DNA of 64,000 nucleotides. Origin: Streptomyces sp. V4I2. Lineage in GTDB: Bacteria; Actinomycetota; Actinomycetes; Streptomycetales; Streptomycetaceae. Below the pieces are notes generated by a model that saw nothing but the letters and a program-made list of their open reading frames with translations, searched no databases and was not told where the DNA came from. Positions 8,702-17,351 of the stretch are shown piece by piece. Positions within the stretch are counted from its first letter, which is position 1; the number at the start of each line of letters is the position of its first letter. The position numbers and the translations under genes were made by a program. The stretch covers positions 8,122,001 to 8,186,000 of the forward strand of contig NZ_JAUSZM010000003.1 of assembly GCF_030817655.1 (NCBI RefSeq). The letters are read 5' to 3'.

Positions 8702-10276
8702 ATGTACGACGAACGCTTCCCCGGCCTGCGCCGCCGCGGCTTCCTCGCCGCCACCACCGGAGCCGCGGCCCTCGCCCTCGTCGGCTGCGGCGGCGGCACG
8801 GACGACGCGGCGGAGGAGGGCAGTAGTACGCCCAAGCGGGGCGGACGGCTGCGTGCCGCCTTCGCCGGGGGCGGGGCCAGCGAGACGCTCGATCCGCACC
8901 TGGCCAACCTGTTCGCGGACGTGGCCCGTGCCAAGGCCCTCTACGACAAGCTCGCCGACTACGGCCCCGACCTGTCCGCCCAGCCCCGGCTCGCCGCCTC
9001 CTGGGAGTCCAACAAGACCCTCGACCGCTGGCAGGTCACCCTGCGCAAGGCGGCCTTCCACGACGGGAAACTGGTCACCGCGAAGGACGTCCTCTACAGC
9101 TACCGCCGGATCGCCGACCCGGAGCAGACGTTCCGCGCCAAGGCGTCCCTGGAGCCCATCGACCTCGACGCGAGCCGCGCAACCGGCGACAACGGCATCG
9201 AGTTCGTGCTGAAGCGGCCGACCGCCGAGTTCCCCAACATCCTGGCCGCGTTCGGCGCGTACATCGTCCCCGAGAACGCGGGGGAGACGTCCGACCTCGA
9301 CACGAAGCCCGTCGGCTCCGGGCCTTTCCGCTTCGTCTCCTTCGCGCCCGGCCGCTCGGCCGTCTTCCGCCGCAACGACGACTACTGGGAGGGCGCCCCG
9401 CACCTCGACGAGCTCGAGTTCGTCGTCGCCAACGAGGAGTCCGCCCGCGTCAACGCCCTCCTCGGCGGCCAGGTCGAGTACGCCCACGAACTCAACCCCA
9501 CCACCGCCCGCGCCCACGAGGGCAAGGGCCAGATCGAGATCGTCCGCCTGCGCAACAGCGCCATGCAGGCGTTCTGCATGAAGACCGACCGCGCCCCCTT
9601 CGACGACAAGCGGGTGCGCGAGGCGTTCTTCCTGATCGCCGACCGGAAGGAACTCGTCGACGGTGCCCTGTCCGGCGCGGGCGTCGTCGGCAACGACCTG
9701 TTCGGCAAGGGCTACGAGTACTACGCCGACAGCCTCCCGCAGCGCGAACAGGACCTCGACAAGGCCCGCGCCCTGCTCAGGCAGGCCGGCGCGGAGAACC
9801 TCAAGGTCACCCTCGACACCTCCGCCGTCGCCGCCGGATTCACCGAGGCGGCCAGCATCTTCCGCGACCAGGCCGCCAAGGCCGGCGTCACCGTCGACGT
9901 GAAGATGGGCAGCAAGGACTCGTACTGGGCCGACATCCTCGACTCCGGCACCCTGTGCTGCTACCGCTCCGGCGCCATGCCCATCGAGGCCCACATCTCC
10001 CAGCGGCTGCTCACCGACTCCACCACCAACGCCACCAAGTGGCAACACAAGGACTTCGACGCGCTGTACCAGCAGGCGCAGTCCACACGCGACAAGACCG
10101 AGCGGGCCGCTGTCTACGAGCGGATGCAGCGGCGCCTGTACACCGAGGGCGGCTTCCTCATCTGGGGCTTCGCCGACTGGATCCTCGGAACCGCCCGCAC
10201 CGTGAGGGGAGTTGAGGCGAAGGCGCCTGCCAACACGCTCGACTGGGCCCGTTTCGACAAGGTCTGGCTGGCGTGA
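8702..10276 (+). CDS. ABC transporter substrate-binding lipoprotein, SBP family 5 (peptide/nickel/opine)
   Basis: A 524-residue binding protein. It starts with a twin-arginine-like lipoprotein signal, LRRRGFLAATTG, followed by a lipobox LVGC with Cys29. The mature part is a typical bilobed family-5 protein, with motifs such as DGKLVTAKDVLYSYRRI and KPVGSGPFRFVSF. It would capture a peptide-like or metal-chelate ligand outside the membrane and pass it to the two permeases. The ATG at 8702 follows AAAGGA at 8691. Its stop overlaps the next start by 4 bp, so translation is coupled. The ligand cannot be told from sequence; a zinc chelate is suggested only by the upstream Zur-like box. Confidence 0.92.
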   Translation: MYDERFPGLRRRGFLAATTGAAALALVGCGGGTDDAAEEGSSTPKRGGRLRAAFAGGGASETLDPHLANLFADVARAKALYDKLADYGPDLSAQPRLAASWESNKTLDRWQVTLRKAAFHDGKLVTAKDVLYSYRRIADPEQTFRAKASLEPIDLDASRATGDNGIEFVLKRPTAEFPNILAAFGAYIVPENAGETSDLDTKPVGSGPFRFVSFAPGRSAVFRRNDDYWEGAPHLDELEFVVANEESARVNALLGGQVEYAHELNPTTARAHEGKGQIEIVRLRNSAMQAFCMKTDRAPFDDKRVREAFFLIADRKELVDGALSGAGVVGNDLFGKGYEYYADSLPQREQDLDKARALLRQAGAENLKVTLDTSAVAAGFTEAASIFRDQAAKAGVTVDVKMGSKDSYWADILDSGTLCCYRSGAMPIEAHISQRLLTDSTTNATKWQHKDFDALYQQAQSTRDKTERAAVYERMQRRLYTEGGFLIWGFADWILGTARTVRGVEAKAPANTLDWARFDKVWLA

Positions 10277-11244
10277 GCAAGAGCCCGAGGGCGAGCGGCC
10301 TGCGCTCGTTCGTCGCCCGGCGGCTGCTGCTCGGCGCCGCGCAGACCGTGGCCGTGGTGCTGCTGGTCTTCGCGCTCACCGAGGCGCTGCCGGGCGACGC
10401 CGCGGTGGCCCTCGCGGGCGACCAGCCCGACCCCGCGCGCATCGCCGCGATCCGCGAGGCGATGGACCTGGACCGGCCGGCGTACGAGCGGCTGGCCGAC
10501 TGGGCGGCGGGCCTGCTGCACGGCGACTTCGGCACCTCCCTGGCCTCCGGCCGCCCGGTGGCCCAGTACATCACCGACGGCTTCGGCCCCAGCCTGCTGC
10601 TGGCCGCGCTCACCCTCGCGCTGCTCGTCCCGCTCGGCTTCGGCCTCGGCGTGCTCGCGGCCCGGCACGAGGGACGGCTCGTGGACCGGCTGGTCAGCGG
10701 CGTCACGCTCGCCGTGTACGCGGTTCCCGAGTTCGCCCTCGGCGTCCTGCTGGTGACCGTCTTCGCGCTGAAACTGGCCTGGCTGCCGCCGACCGCCGTG
10801 GGCTACGGCACCGACCTCCTCGGCCACCCGGCCGCACTGGTCCTGCCCGTGCTCGTCCTCCTCTCCCGCCCGGTGTGCTCCCTGTCCCGCCTGGTCCGGG
10901 CCGGCATGGTCGACGCCCTCGCCTCCCCGTACGCGGCCCACGCCCGCCGCTACGGAGTCCCCGGCGCCCGCGTCCGCTACACCCACGCCCTGCCCAACGC
11001 GCTCGCCCCGGCCGCCCAGCAGCTCGCCCGCACCGTCGACTGGCTGCTGTGCGGTGTCATCGTCGTGGAGGCCCTGTTCGTGATCCCCGGTCTCGGCACG
11101 GTCCTCCTCAACGCCGTCGCCGAGCGGGACGTACCGGTGGTGCAGGGGCTGGCGGTGGTGTTCGGGGTGCTGACCGTGGTCCTCAACCTCGGTGCGGACG
11201 TGGTCGCTCACCGGCTGACGCCGCGGGCCGGGGTGGCGGCATGA
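10273..11244 (+). CDS. ABC transporter permease, DppB/OppB type
   Basis: A 323-residue inner-membrane permease with about six membrane segments. The N-terminal signature (LVFALTEALPGDAAVALAGD) and the EAA-type loop (ASPYAAHARRYGVPGARVRY) are those of the first permease of peptide/nickel importers. The GTG start overlaps the preceding stop by 4 bp, and its own stop overlaps the next ATG by 4 bp. It pairs with the permease at 11241 to form the channel for the ligand held by the 8702 lipoprotein. Confidence 0.92.
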   Translation: MSKSPRASGLRSFVARRLLLGAAQTVAVVLLVFALTEALPGDAAVALAGDQPDPARIAAIREAMDLDRPAYERLADWAAGLLHGDFGTSLASGRPVAQYITDGFGPSLLLAALTLALLVPLGFGLGVLAARHEGRLVDRLVSGVTLAVYAVPEFALGVLLVTVFALKLAWLPPTAVGYGTDLLGHPAALVLPVLVLLSRPVCSLSRLVRAGMVDALASPYAAHARRYGVPGARVRYTHALPNALAPAAQQLARTVDWLLCGVIVVEALFVIPGLGTVLLNAVAERDVPVVQGLAVVFGVLTVVLNLGADVVAHRLTPRAGVAA

Positions 11245-12044
11245 CACGGCGCCGCTTCACCCTCGGCCTCGCCGTGGTGGCGGTCCCTCTCGTCCTCGCC
11301 CTCCTCGGCCCCCTGTTCACCGGCGCCCCCGGCCCCCGTTCCGGGTCCTTCACCCTGGGCGGCGAGCACTGGCTCGGCACCGACTTCGTCGGCCGGGACG
11401 TCTGGCGGCAGGTCCTGCACGGCGGCCGTACGGTCGTGCTGACCGCCCTCGCCGCGACCGCCCTGGCCTACCTGGTCGCGCTGCCCGTCGGACTGGTCAG
11501 CGCGCTCACCCACGTACGGCGGCTGGAGGAGCTGCTGATGCGGCCGCTGGACGTGCTGCTGGCCGTACCGTCGCTGCTGCTGATCCTGCTGGTGGCGTCC
11601 GTGTTCTCGCCGGGCGCGGCCGGGATCGCGCTGCTCGTCGCGCTGGTGAACGTGCCCGACGCGGCCCGGATCGTGCGGGCGGCGGCGGGCGAGGTCGCCG
11701 CGCGTCCCGCGGTGGAGGCGCTGCGCATGCAGGGCGAGACGTGGTGGCGCATCGCCGTCGGCTACGTCGGCCGCTCCGCCCTGCGCACCCTCGCCGCCGA
11801 CGCCGGAATCCGGCTGACCGGCGTGCTGTACCTGGTGTCCACGGCCGCGTTCCTCGGGGTGGGCGTCGCCCCGGACGCCGCCGACTGGGCGGTCATGGTC
11901 GACCGCAACCGCACCGGCCTGTTCGTCCAGCCGTGGGCCGTGGTGGTGCCCGCGCTGCTGATCGTGGCGCTGACGACGGGCACGAACCTGCTCTTCGACG
12001 CGGCACTGGAGAAGACCCCGCGACAGAAGGGACGGCGGCCGTGA
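11241..12044 (+). CDS. ABC transporter permease, DppC/OppC type
   Basis: A 267-residue permease. After a first membrane segment comes the marker typical of DppC-like subunits, HWLGTDFVGRDVWRQVLHGG, and a later EAA-like loop around RPAVEALRMQGETWWRIAVG. It would form the second half of the channel with the 10273 product. The ATG overlaps the upstream stop, and its TGA overlaps the ATPase start by 4 bp, so five genes from 8702 to 13600 form a tightly coupled operon. It is slightly shorter than many DppC proteins but complete. Confidence 0.92.
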   Translation: MTRRRFTLGLAVVAVPLVLALLGPLFTGAPGPRSGSFTLGGEHWLGTDFVGRDVWRQVLHGGRTVVLTALAATALAYLVALPVGLVSALTHVRRLEELLMRPLDVLLAVPSLLLILLVASVFSPGAAGIALLVALVNVPDAARIVRAAAGEVAARPAVEALRMQGETWWRIAVGYVGRSALRTLAADAGIRLTGVLYLVSTAAFLGVGVAPDAADWAVMVDRNRTGLFVQPWAVVVPALLIVALTTGTNLLFDAALEKTPRQKGRRP

Positions 12045-13600
12045 ACCACACGACCGGCCCGGTCGCCGAGATCCGCGACCTGCGCGTCGAGATCGACGGC
12101 CGCGCGATCGTCGACGGAGTGAACCTGCGGGTGCGGCCCGGGAAGGTGACCGCCCTGGTCGGCGCCTCCGGCAGCGGCAAGACCACGACCGGCCTCGCGC
12201 TGCTGGGCGAGTACCCGCCCGGCGCCCGCGTCACCGGAGAGGTGCACCGGTCCGCAGACGGCCTGGTCGGCTACGTGCCCCAGCACCCCGCCGCCGTCCT
12301 CAACCCGGCCCGCCGCGTCAGCGCCCTGCTCCACGACATCGCCCGCCCCCAGGTCCGTGGCCTGCCCCGCGCCGAACGCCGCACGGCGGCCCGCGAGCTG
12401 GTCCTGCGCTCCCTCTCCGACGCCCAACTCGCGGACGGCGAAGCCCTGTTGCGCCGCTACCCGCACCAGCTCTCCGGCGGCCAGCAGCAGCGCGTCGTCC
12501 TCGCCCAGGCCCTGCTGCTCGGCGCCCGGATCGTCGTCGCCGACGAACCGACCACCGGCCAGGACGCGTTGACCAAGAGCCGTGTCGTCGGGCAACTGGC
12601 GGCGGTCGCGGCGCGCGGCATCGCGGTCGTGCTGCTCAGCCACGACCTGGACGTGGTGCGGGCGCTCGCCGACGAGGTGCTCGTGATGCGCGCGGGCCGG
12701 GTCGTGGAGTCGGGGCCGGTGGAGCGGCTGTGGACGGCTCCCCGGCACGAGTGGACCCGCCGGCTGCTCGACGTGCAGCGGGCGGCGGCCCCGCGGGACG
12801 GGACGGGGATTGAAGCAGCGCAACCTCTCCTGAACGTACTGAACTTGACCGCCGTACACGGCCGCACCACCGTACTGCGCGCCCCGCACCTCGCCCTGCA
12901 CCCCGGCGAGTGCCTGGCCGTCGTCGGCAGATCGGGCAGCGGCAAGACCACCCTCGCGCGCTGTCTGGCGGGCCTGCACCGCGACCACGACGGCGAGATC
13001 CTGCTCGACGGCGTCGCACTGCCGCGCAGCCTGCGCCACCGCAGCCGCACCCAACTCGCCGCCGTGCAGTACGTCTTCCAGGACGCCCGCGCCTCCTTCG
13101 ACGAACACCGCCCCGTCCTCGGCCAGGTCGCCCGCACCGCCGTCCGGCTGCGCGGCGCGGACGACCGTACGGCCACCGAGGAGGCGTCGGCCACCCTGGG
13201 CCGGCTCGGGCTGTCCGACGACCTCGCCCACCGCCTGCCCGGCGAACTCTCCGGCGGTGAACTCCAGCGCGCCGCCCTCGCCCGCGCCCTGCTGGCTCGT
13301 CCCAGGGTCCTGATCTGCGACGAGATCACCTCCGGCCTCGACACGGTCACCCGGCGCGCCCTCCTCGACCTGCTCGCCGGTCTGGTGGGCGACGGTGACG
13401 ACCTGTCCCTCGTCCTCGTCACCCACGACCTGGACACCGCGCGCCTCGCGCACCGCATCGCGGTACTGGACGCGGGCGAACTCGTCGAGCAGGGGCCGAC
13501 GGGCCGGATTCTGGCGGAGCCTCAGCATGCGTTCACCGTCTCCCTCATGAACGCGACGGCACATCTGGAGGCGGGAAGCCGATTCCGGGCCAGAACATAA
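12041..13600 (+). CDS. Double ABC ATPase (DppD-DppF fusion) of the metallophore-like importer
   Basis: A 519-residue protein with two complete ATPase domains in one chain. Domain 1 has the Walker A GASGSGKTT, signature LSGGQQQRV and Walker B IVVADEPT. Domain 2 has GRSGSGKTT, LSGGELQRA and VLICDEIT. It would power import through the two permeases just upstream, doing the work of separate DppD and DppF proteins. The GTG start overlaps the permease stop. A 110-bp gap with no clear hairpin follows, then decayed gene remnants. Fused ATPases of this kind are common in actinobacterial nickel/opine-type importers. Confidence 0.92.
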   Translation: MNHTTGPVAEIRDLRVEIDGRAIVDGVNLRVRPGKVTALVGASGSGKTTTGLALLGEYPPGARVTGEVHRSADGLVGYVPQHPAAVLNPARRVSALLHDIARPQVRGLPRAERRTAARELVLRSLSDAQLADGEALLRRYPHQLSGGQQQRVVLAQALLLGARIVVADEPTTGQDALTKSRVVGQLAAVAARGIAVVLLSHDLDVVRALADEVLVMRAGRVVESGPVERLWTAPRHEWTRRLLDVQRAAAPRDGTGIEAAQPLLNVLNLTAVHGRTTVLRAPHLALHPGECLAVVGRSGSGKTTLARCLAGLHRDHDGEILLDGVALPRSLRHRSRTQLAAVQYVFQDARASFDEHRPVLGQVARTAVRLRGADDRTATEEASATLGRLGLSDDLAHRLPGELSGGELQRAALARALLARPRVLICDEITSGLDTVTRRALLDLLAGLVGDGDDLSLVLVTHDLDTARLAHRIAVLDAGELVEQGPTGRILAEPQHAFTVSLMNATAHLEAGSRFRART

Positions 13601-13710
13601 GAGTTGGCCGGGACGGGTATCGGCTCCTCCTTTGCCGGGCATCGTGTTGGGGCCCGCAGTGGGCCTCACAGGGGAGTCGCTTCGAAGGGGATTCGAAGGG
13701 GAGGGGAGCC

Positions 13711-13795
13711 ATGACGTCGCCGGTGCCATCGGCCGATTCGCTTCCGCAGCCGGTGCTGAACCAGCCGACGTCGGTCGCGGTCTTTCTGGTCGTCA
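13711..13795 (+). pseudogene. N-terminal stub, perhaps of a Dyp-type peroxidase
   Basis: An ATG at 13711 with an upstream GGGAGGGGAG opens a short reading frame ending in NQPTSVAVFLVV. The segment resembles the N-terminus of Dyp-type peroxidases as I remember them, but it is too short to be sure. At about 13795 similarity jumps to another frame and another protein (the binding-protein fragment that follows). It looks like the broken end of a gene joined to another by a deletion. Confidence 0.35.
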
Positions 13796-14197
13796 GAGAT
13801 CGAGGCCCTCGCCCCCACGGTCGGCATCAGCGTCGCCCGCACCACCCTGCTCGACCCGCTGGAGCGGACGGCCCGGCTCGCCGAATCCCTCGGCGGTGAC
13901 CCGGACGCCGAGAAGGCCACCGCCGCCAGGGCCCGCTTCGACGCGGCTGTCGAGACCCTGCGCGAGGCCGCCCTGGCCAACAAGGGCCTGAGGGTGCTGG
14001 CGATGACCGGCGACCCGGAGAACATGTACGTCGCCGTGCCCGACTCCTACTGCGACCTCGCCTATTTCAAGGAGCTCGGAGTGGAGTTCGTCGAGGGCCG
14101 GCCGAGCGACGAGTGGGGCTTCTGGGAGTTCCTCAGCTGGGAGAACGCCGACAAGTACCACGCCGACCTCATCATGATCGACAGAGTCGCCGTCTGA
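13796..14197 (+). pseudogene. Fragment of an iron-siderophore/cobalamin-type ABC binding protein
   Basis: About 130 codons match the middle of a FecB/BtuF-like periplasmic binding protein: EIEALAPTVGISV, then a long helix (LERTARLAESLGGD) and strands such as VLAMTGDPENMYVAVPDSY, ending at IMIDRVAV and a stop. The N-terminal domain with its signal peptide is missing, and so is roughly the last quarter. No start codon with a ribosome binding site precedes it in this frame, which has a stop at 13757. It is read as a non-functional remnant joined to the stub at 13711. Confidence 0.65.
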
Positions 14198-14215
14198 CCG
14201 TCACCACCCGGTCAG
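14194..14215. terminator. Short hairpin between convergent stops
   Basis: CTGACCG at 14194-14200 pairs with CGGTCAG at 14209-14215 around an 8-base loop. It sits on the stop codons of the convergent remnant and membrane-protein gene, so it could be a weak two-way terminator. Confidence 0.4.
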
Positions 14216-15520
14216 CAGCAGGTGGTTGAGCAGCAGCGCCAGGACCGCCTGCGCCGCCAGCCACCCCCGCGCCCCCGTCAGCCACGCGCACGCCGGCAGC
14301 AGCCACATCGCGAACGGCAGCCAGATGCGTTCCGTCTCCGCCTTGCTCATGCCGGACAGGTCGGCGACGAGCAGGGCGAGGAGCGCGGCGAGCACGAGCA
14401 CGCCGAGGCGGACGTCGGGGCTGGTACGGGGCCTGCGGGTCGGCGTGACACCGGTCCGCCGCAGCCCCGCCACCGTCGCCGGACCCACGATCAGCACAGT
14501 GCACGCCAGGTTGGCCCACACCCAGTAGCCGTACGGCCGGACCCCGCCCGCCCCCTGGTAGTAGCGGCGGACCAGCAGCCGGTACGCCTCCCACCAGTCG
14601 AACCCGGCGAGGGTGAACGCCGCCGGGACGACCAGGAGACCGGCCATCGCGAAGAGAAGGGGCCTCACGCGATGTCGGCCCAGGAGGAGGACGGCGCCGG
14701 CGATCACGGCGAACAGCGTCAGGCCGTACGACAGGTACAGCGTCAGGCCGAACAGCAGCCCCGAGGCCGGTCCGGTCCACCCCGGCCGGTGTCCCGTCAC
14801 CGCCAGGGCGAGGAACGCGACCGCCCACGCCGCGACCGCCGCGAAGTATCCGTCGGCGGAGGTGCCCACCCACACGGCGGCCGGGGCCAGGACGAGGAAG
14901 GGCGCGGCGCGGCGGGCCAGCGACTCGTCCGCGAGGGTCCGTACGGCGACCAGGACCGCGACCGCCGCCGTCGTGCCGACGGTGATGCACCAGGCGCCCG
15001 CCCAGCCCCCGCCGCCGAGCCCAACCCGGTCGAGGAGGACGAAGGTGAGGGTGGCTCCCGGGGGATGACCGGCGACATGGGCGGGCCAGTTGTCGGGCGC
15101 GTCGATCAGGATGTGGTGGTTGAAGTCCGCCAGGGCGGCCGGGATGTCGTGGAAGCGGTCGACGACCCGGAGGTATTCGTTCCTGGTCGTCAGCTGCTCG
15201 GCGACGCCCCGGTGCCAGCCGTCGACGAGGGCGAGTGACCAGGTCCAGGCCAGGCCGGCGCCCCAGACGGCCAGGAGCAGCGCGCGCCAGGGCAGCCGGC
15301 CGGCCAGGGAGGGGCCGTACGCCACGACCGCGATCCCGACGGCCAGGGCGGCCGGGGTGCCGGGGCCGACGTGCGGATCCCAGGTCGCCAGCAGGGGCGG
15401 CCATCCGACGCGGAGGGTGCCGTCCCGCTCCTGGACGGCGGTGCCGACCAGGACGGCGGTCGCCACGAGCAGCGCGGCGGCCAGGGCCGCGTACAGGTCA
15501 CGTCTCAGATCGCGGTTCAC
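14201..15520 (-). CDS. Polytopic membrane protein, GT-C glycosyltransferase-like
   Basis: A 439-residue protein with about ten to twelve hydrophobic segments. Between the early segments is a soluble loop with NWPAHVAGHPPGAT, resembling the HPP loop of lipid-linked GT-C glycosyltransferases. Residues such as DWWEAYRLLVRRYYQGAGG suggest a second outer loop. It is probably a polyprenyl-phosphate-sugar-dependent transferase or a related uncharacterised family; the reaction is unknown. It starts at a GTG at 15520 and diverges from the oxidoreductase gene at 15634 with 113 bp between. Two glycosyltransferase genes (17977-19319) lie a few genes away, which fits a shared lipid- or wall-glycan role. 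Confidence 0.65.
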   Translation of the reverse strand: MNRDLRRDLYAALAAALLVATAVLVGTAVQERDGTLRVGWPPLLATWDPHVGPGTPAALAVGIAVVAYGPSLAGRLPWRALLLAVWGAGLAWTWSLALVDGWHRGVAEQLTTRNEYLRVVDRFHDIPAALADFNHHILIDAPDNWPAHVAGHPPGATLTFVLLDRVGLGGGGWAGAWCITVGTTAAVAVLVAVRTLADESLARRAAPFLVLAPAAVWVGTSADGYFAAVAAWAVAFLALAVTGHRPGWTGPASGLLFGLTLYLSYGLTLFAVIAGAVLLLGRHRVRPLLFAMAGLLVVPAAFTLAGFDWWEAYRLLVRRYYQGAGGVRPYGYWVWANLACTVLIVGPATVAGLRRTGVTPTRRPRTSPDVRLGVLVLAALLALLVADLSGMSKAETERIWLPFAMWLLPACAWLTGARGWLAAQAVLALLLNHLLLTGW

Positions 15521-15633
15521 GCCGAAACGCTAGGTTGCGAGGGCTCGCCCGGACGGCTGACAGGCACGGACGTCAGAGATTCGTCATGGTTCGCGGGCCG
15601 GTTCCCGGGGTGGCCCGGGCCTACGGTCGGGAC

Positions 15634-16893
15634 ATGGCCCGCACCTCCTCATCGCCACGCTTCCCCTCGTCGCCGCGCACTCCCTTCTCACCAGCGTTCT
15701 GGCGCAGCCCGCTGCGCGGCCCCTGGTTCACCTCGGTGCTCGGTGTCGTGCTGCTCGGCGGGATCACCGTGCTGTTCGTGACCGGGCTGCTGTCGTACGC
15801 CGCCTACAACCCGAACCTGTCGCCGGTGAACGACAAGACGCCGGACAAGGGGATCCTCGGCTTCTACCTCTTCTCCTGGCCGACCGACCCGCACTGGCTG
15901 TACCGCCTCAACCAGGGCGTCCACGTCACCCTCGGGATCACCCTGATCCCCGTCCTGCTGGCCAAGCTGTGGTCGGTCGTGCCGAAGCTGTTCACACTCC
16001 CGCCCGCGCGGTCCCTCGCGCACGCCCTGGAGCGGCTCTCGCTGGTGCTCCTGGTCGGCGGCGGGCTCTTCGAGTTCGTGACCGGGGTGCTCAACGTCCA
16101 GCTGGACTACGTCTTCCCCGGCTCCTTCTACCCCCTGCACTTCTACGGCGCCTGGGTGTTCTTCGCCGCCTTCGTCGTCCACGCCGTGCTGAAGACGCCG
16201 ATGGCCCTGCGCAATCTGCGTCAACTGCGGGAAGAGAAGAGCGACTTGGTGTCCCCGGATCCCGTCGAGCCCACCGTGTCCCGGCGCGGCGCCCTCGGGC
16301 TGGTCGGCGGCGGCTCGCTGCTGCTCTTCGCCACCACGGCCGGGCAGAACGTCGACGGACCGCTGCGCCGGACCGCCCTCCTCGCCCCGCACGGCGGCGC
16401 CGAACCGGGCACCGGACCGGGCGGCTTCCAGATCAACAAGACGGCCGCGTACGCGGGGATCGACGCGGCGGAGACGAGCGAGGAGGCATGGCGGCTGGTC
16501 ATCGCCGGGCGGGCCGGGACCGTGCGGCTCAGCCGGACCGACCTGCTCCAACTCCCCCTGCACAGCGCGGCGTTGCCCATCGCCTGCGTGGAGGGCTGGT
16601 CGACGTCCGATCAGTGGTGGCGCGGTGTGCGGCTGCGGGACCTGGCCGCCCTCGTCGGGTACGACGATCCGCCCGACGTCCTCGTGGAGTCACTGCAACG
16701 CCGCGGCGCCTTCCGGCGGGCCGCCCTGCGCGCCAACCAGGTCGCCGACCCGCGCTCCCTGCTCGCCCTGTTCGTCAACGGCGAGGACCTGACCCCCGAC
16801 CACGGCCATCCGGCGCGGGTCATCGTGCCCGCCGCGCCCGGGGTGCTCAACACCAAGTGGGTGGCCCGGATGACGTTCGGAGGAGACCTGTGA
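15634..16893 (+). CDS. Membrane molybdopterin oxidoreductase with an N-terminal cytochrome b domain
   Basis: A 419-residue fusion. The first 200 residues hold four hydrophobic segments with His residues suited to heme binding (LNQGVHVTLGI, PLHFYGAWVFF), like a cytochrome b561-type domain. Residues 210-419 form a sulfite-oxidase-like molybdopterin domain, with the expected Mo-ligand Cys in ALPIACVEGWST and an SRRGALGLVGGGSLL segment between the parts. It would pass electrons between a molybdenum site and the membrane; its substrate is unknown. The ATG at 15634 is chosen by similarity; an in-frame ATG at 15586 is possible. The stop overlaps the next start by 4 bp. Confidence 0.85.
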   Translation: MARTSSSPRFPSSPRTPFSPAFWRSPLRGPWFTSVLGVVLLGGITVLFVTGLLSYAAYNPNLSPVNDKTPDKGILGFYLFSWPTDPHWLYRLNQGVHVTLGITLIPVLLAKLWSVVPKLFTLPPARSLAHALERLSLVLLVGGGLFEFVTGVLNVQLDYVFPGSFYPLHFYGAWVFFAAFVVHAVLKTPMALRNLRQLREEKSDLVSPDPVEPTVSRRGALGLVGGGSLLLFATTAGQNVDGPLRRTALLAPHGGAEPGTGPGGFQINKTAAYAGIDAAETSEEAWRLVIAGRAGTVRLSRTDLLQLPLHSAALPIACVEGWSTSDQWWRGVRLRDLAALVGYDDPPDVLVESLQRRGAFRRAALRANQVADPRSLLALFVNGEDLTPDHGHPARVIVPAAPGVLNTKWVARMTFGGDL

Positions 16894-17351
16894 GGCGCCC
16901 CCGCCCCCGGCTCGCTGTCGGCAGCCCGCTTCAACTCCTGCTGCTCGCCTGCTCGTTCGCCCTCGCCGCCTACGCGGGCGTACGGCTGCTCGCGGGGGAC
17001 TGGTTCGGGGTCGCACTGTGGATCGTGGGCGCGGCCCTCCTGCACGACCTGGTACTGCTGCCGCTGTACGCCGTGCTCGACCGGGCGCTGGTGAAGGCGG
17101 CGGGCCGCCGGAGGGAGTGGCCCCTGTACGTCCGCGTGCCCGCCGTCCTGTCCCTGCTGCTCCTGCTCGTCTGGTTCCCGCTGATCAGCGGGCGGGTGGC
17201 GGAGCGTTACCCCTCCGCCACCGGCCTGTCCGCCGACGGCTTCCTGACCCGCTGGCTGCTGCTGACGGCCGCGCTGTTCGGCGGCTCGGCGCTGCTGCTC
17301 GTACTGCGGCTGCGCAGGGCGACGAAGGACCGCCCGCCGGCCGCCCACTGA
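16890..17351 (+). CDS. Small membrane protein coupled to the molybdopterin oxidoreductase
   Basis: A 153-residue protein with about four hydrophobic segments (LLLLACSFALAAYAG, FGVALWIVGAALLHDLVLL, LSLLLLLVWFPLI, LLLTAALFGGSALLLVL). No family was recognised. The GTG start overlaps the oxidoreductase stop by 4 bp after GGAGGAGACC, so it is translationally coupled and probably works with that enzyme, perhaps as a membrane anchor or quinone-side subunit. Its 3' end overlaps the 3' end of the convergent methyltransferase gene by 145 bp. Confidence 0.75.
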   Translation: MRRPRPRLAVGSPLQLLLLACSFALAAYAGVRLLAGDWFGVALWIVGAALLHDLVLLPLYAVLDRALVKAAGRRREWPLYVRVPAVLSLLLLLVWFPLISGRVAERYPSATGLSADGFLTRWLLLTAALFGGSALLLVLRLRRATKDRPPAAH

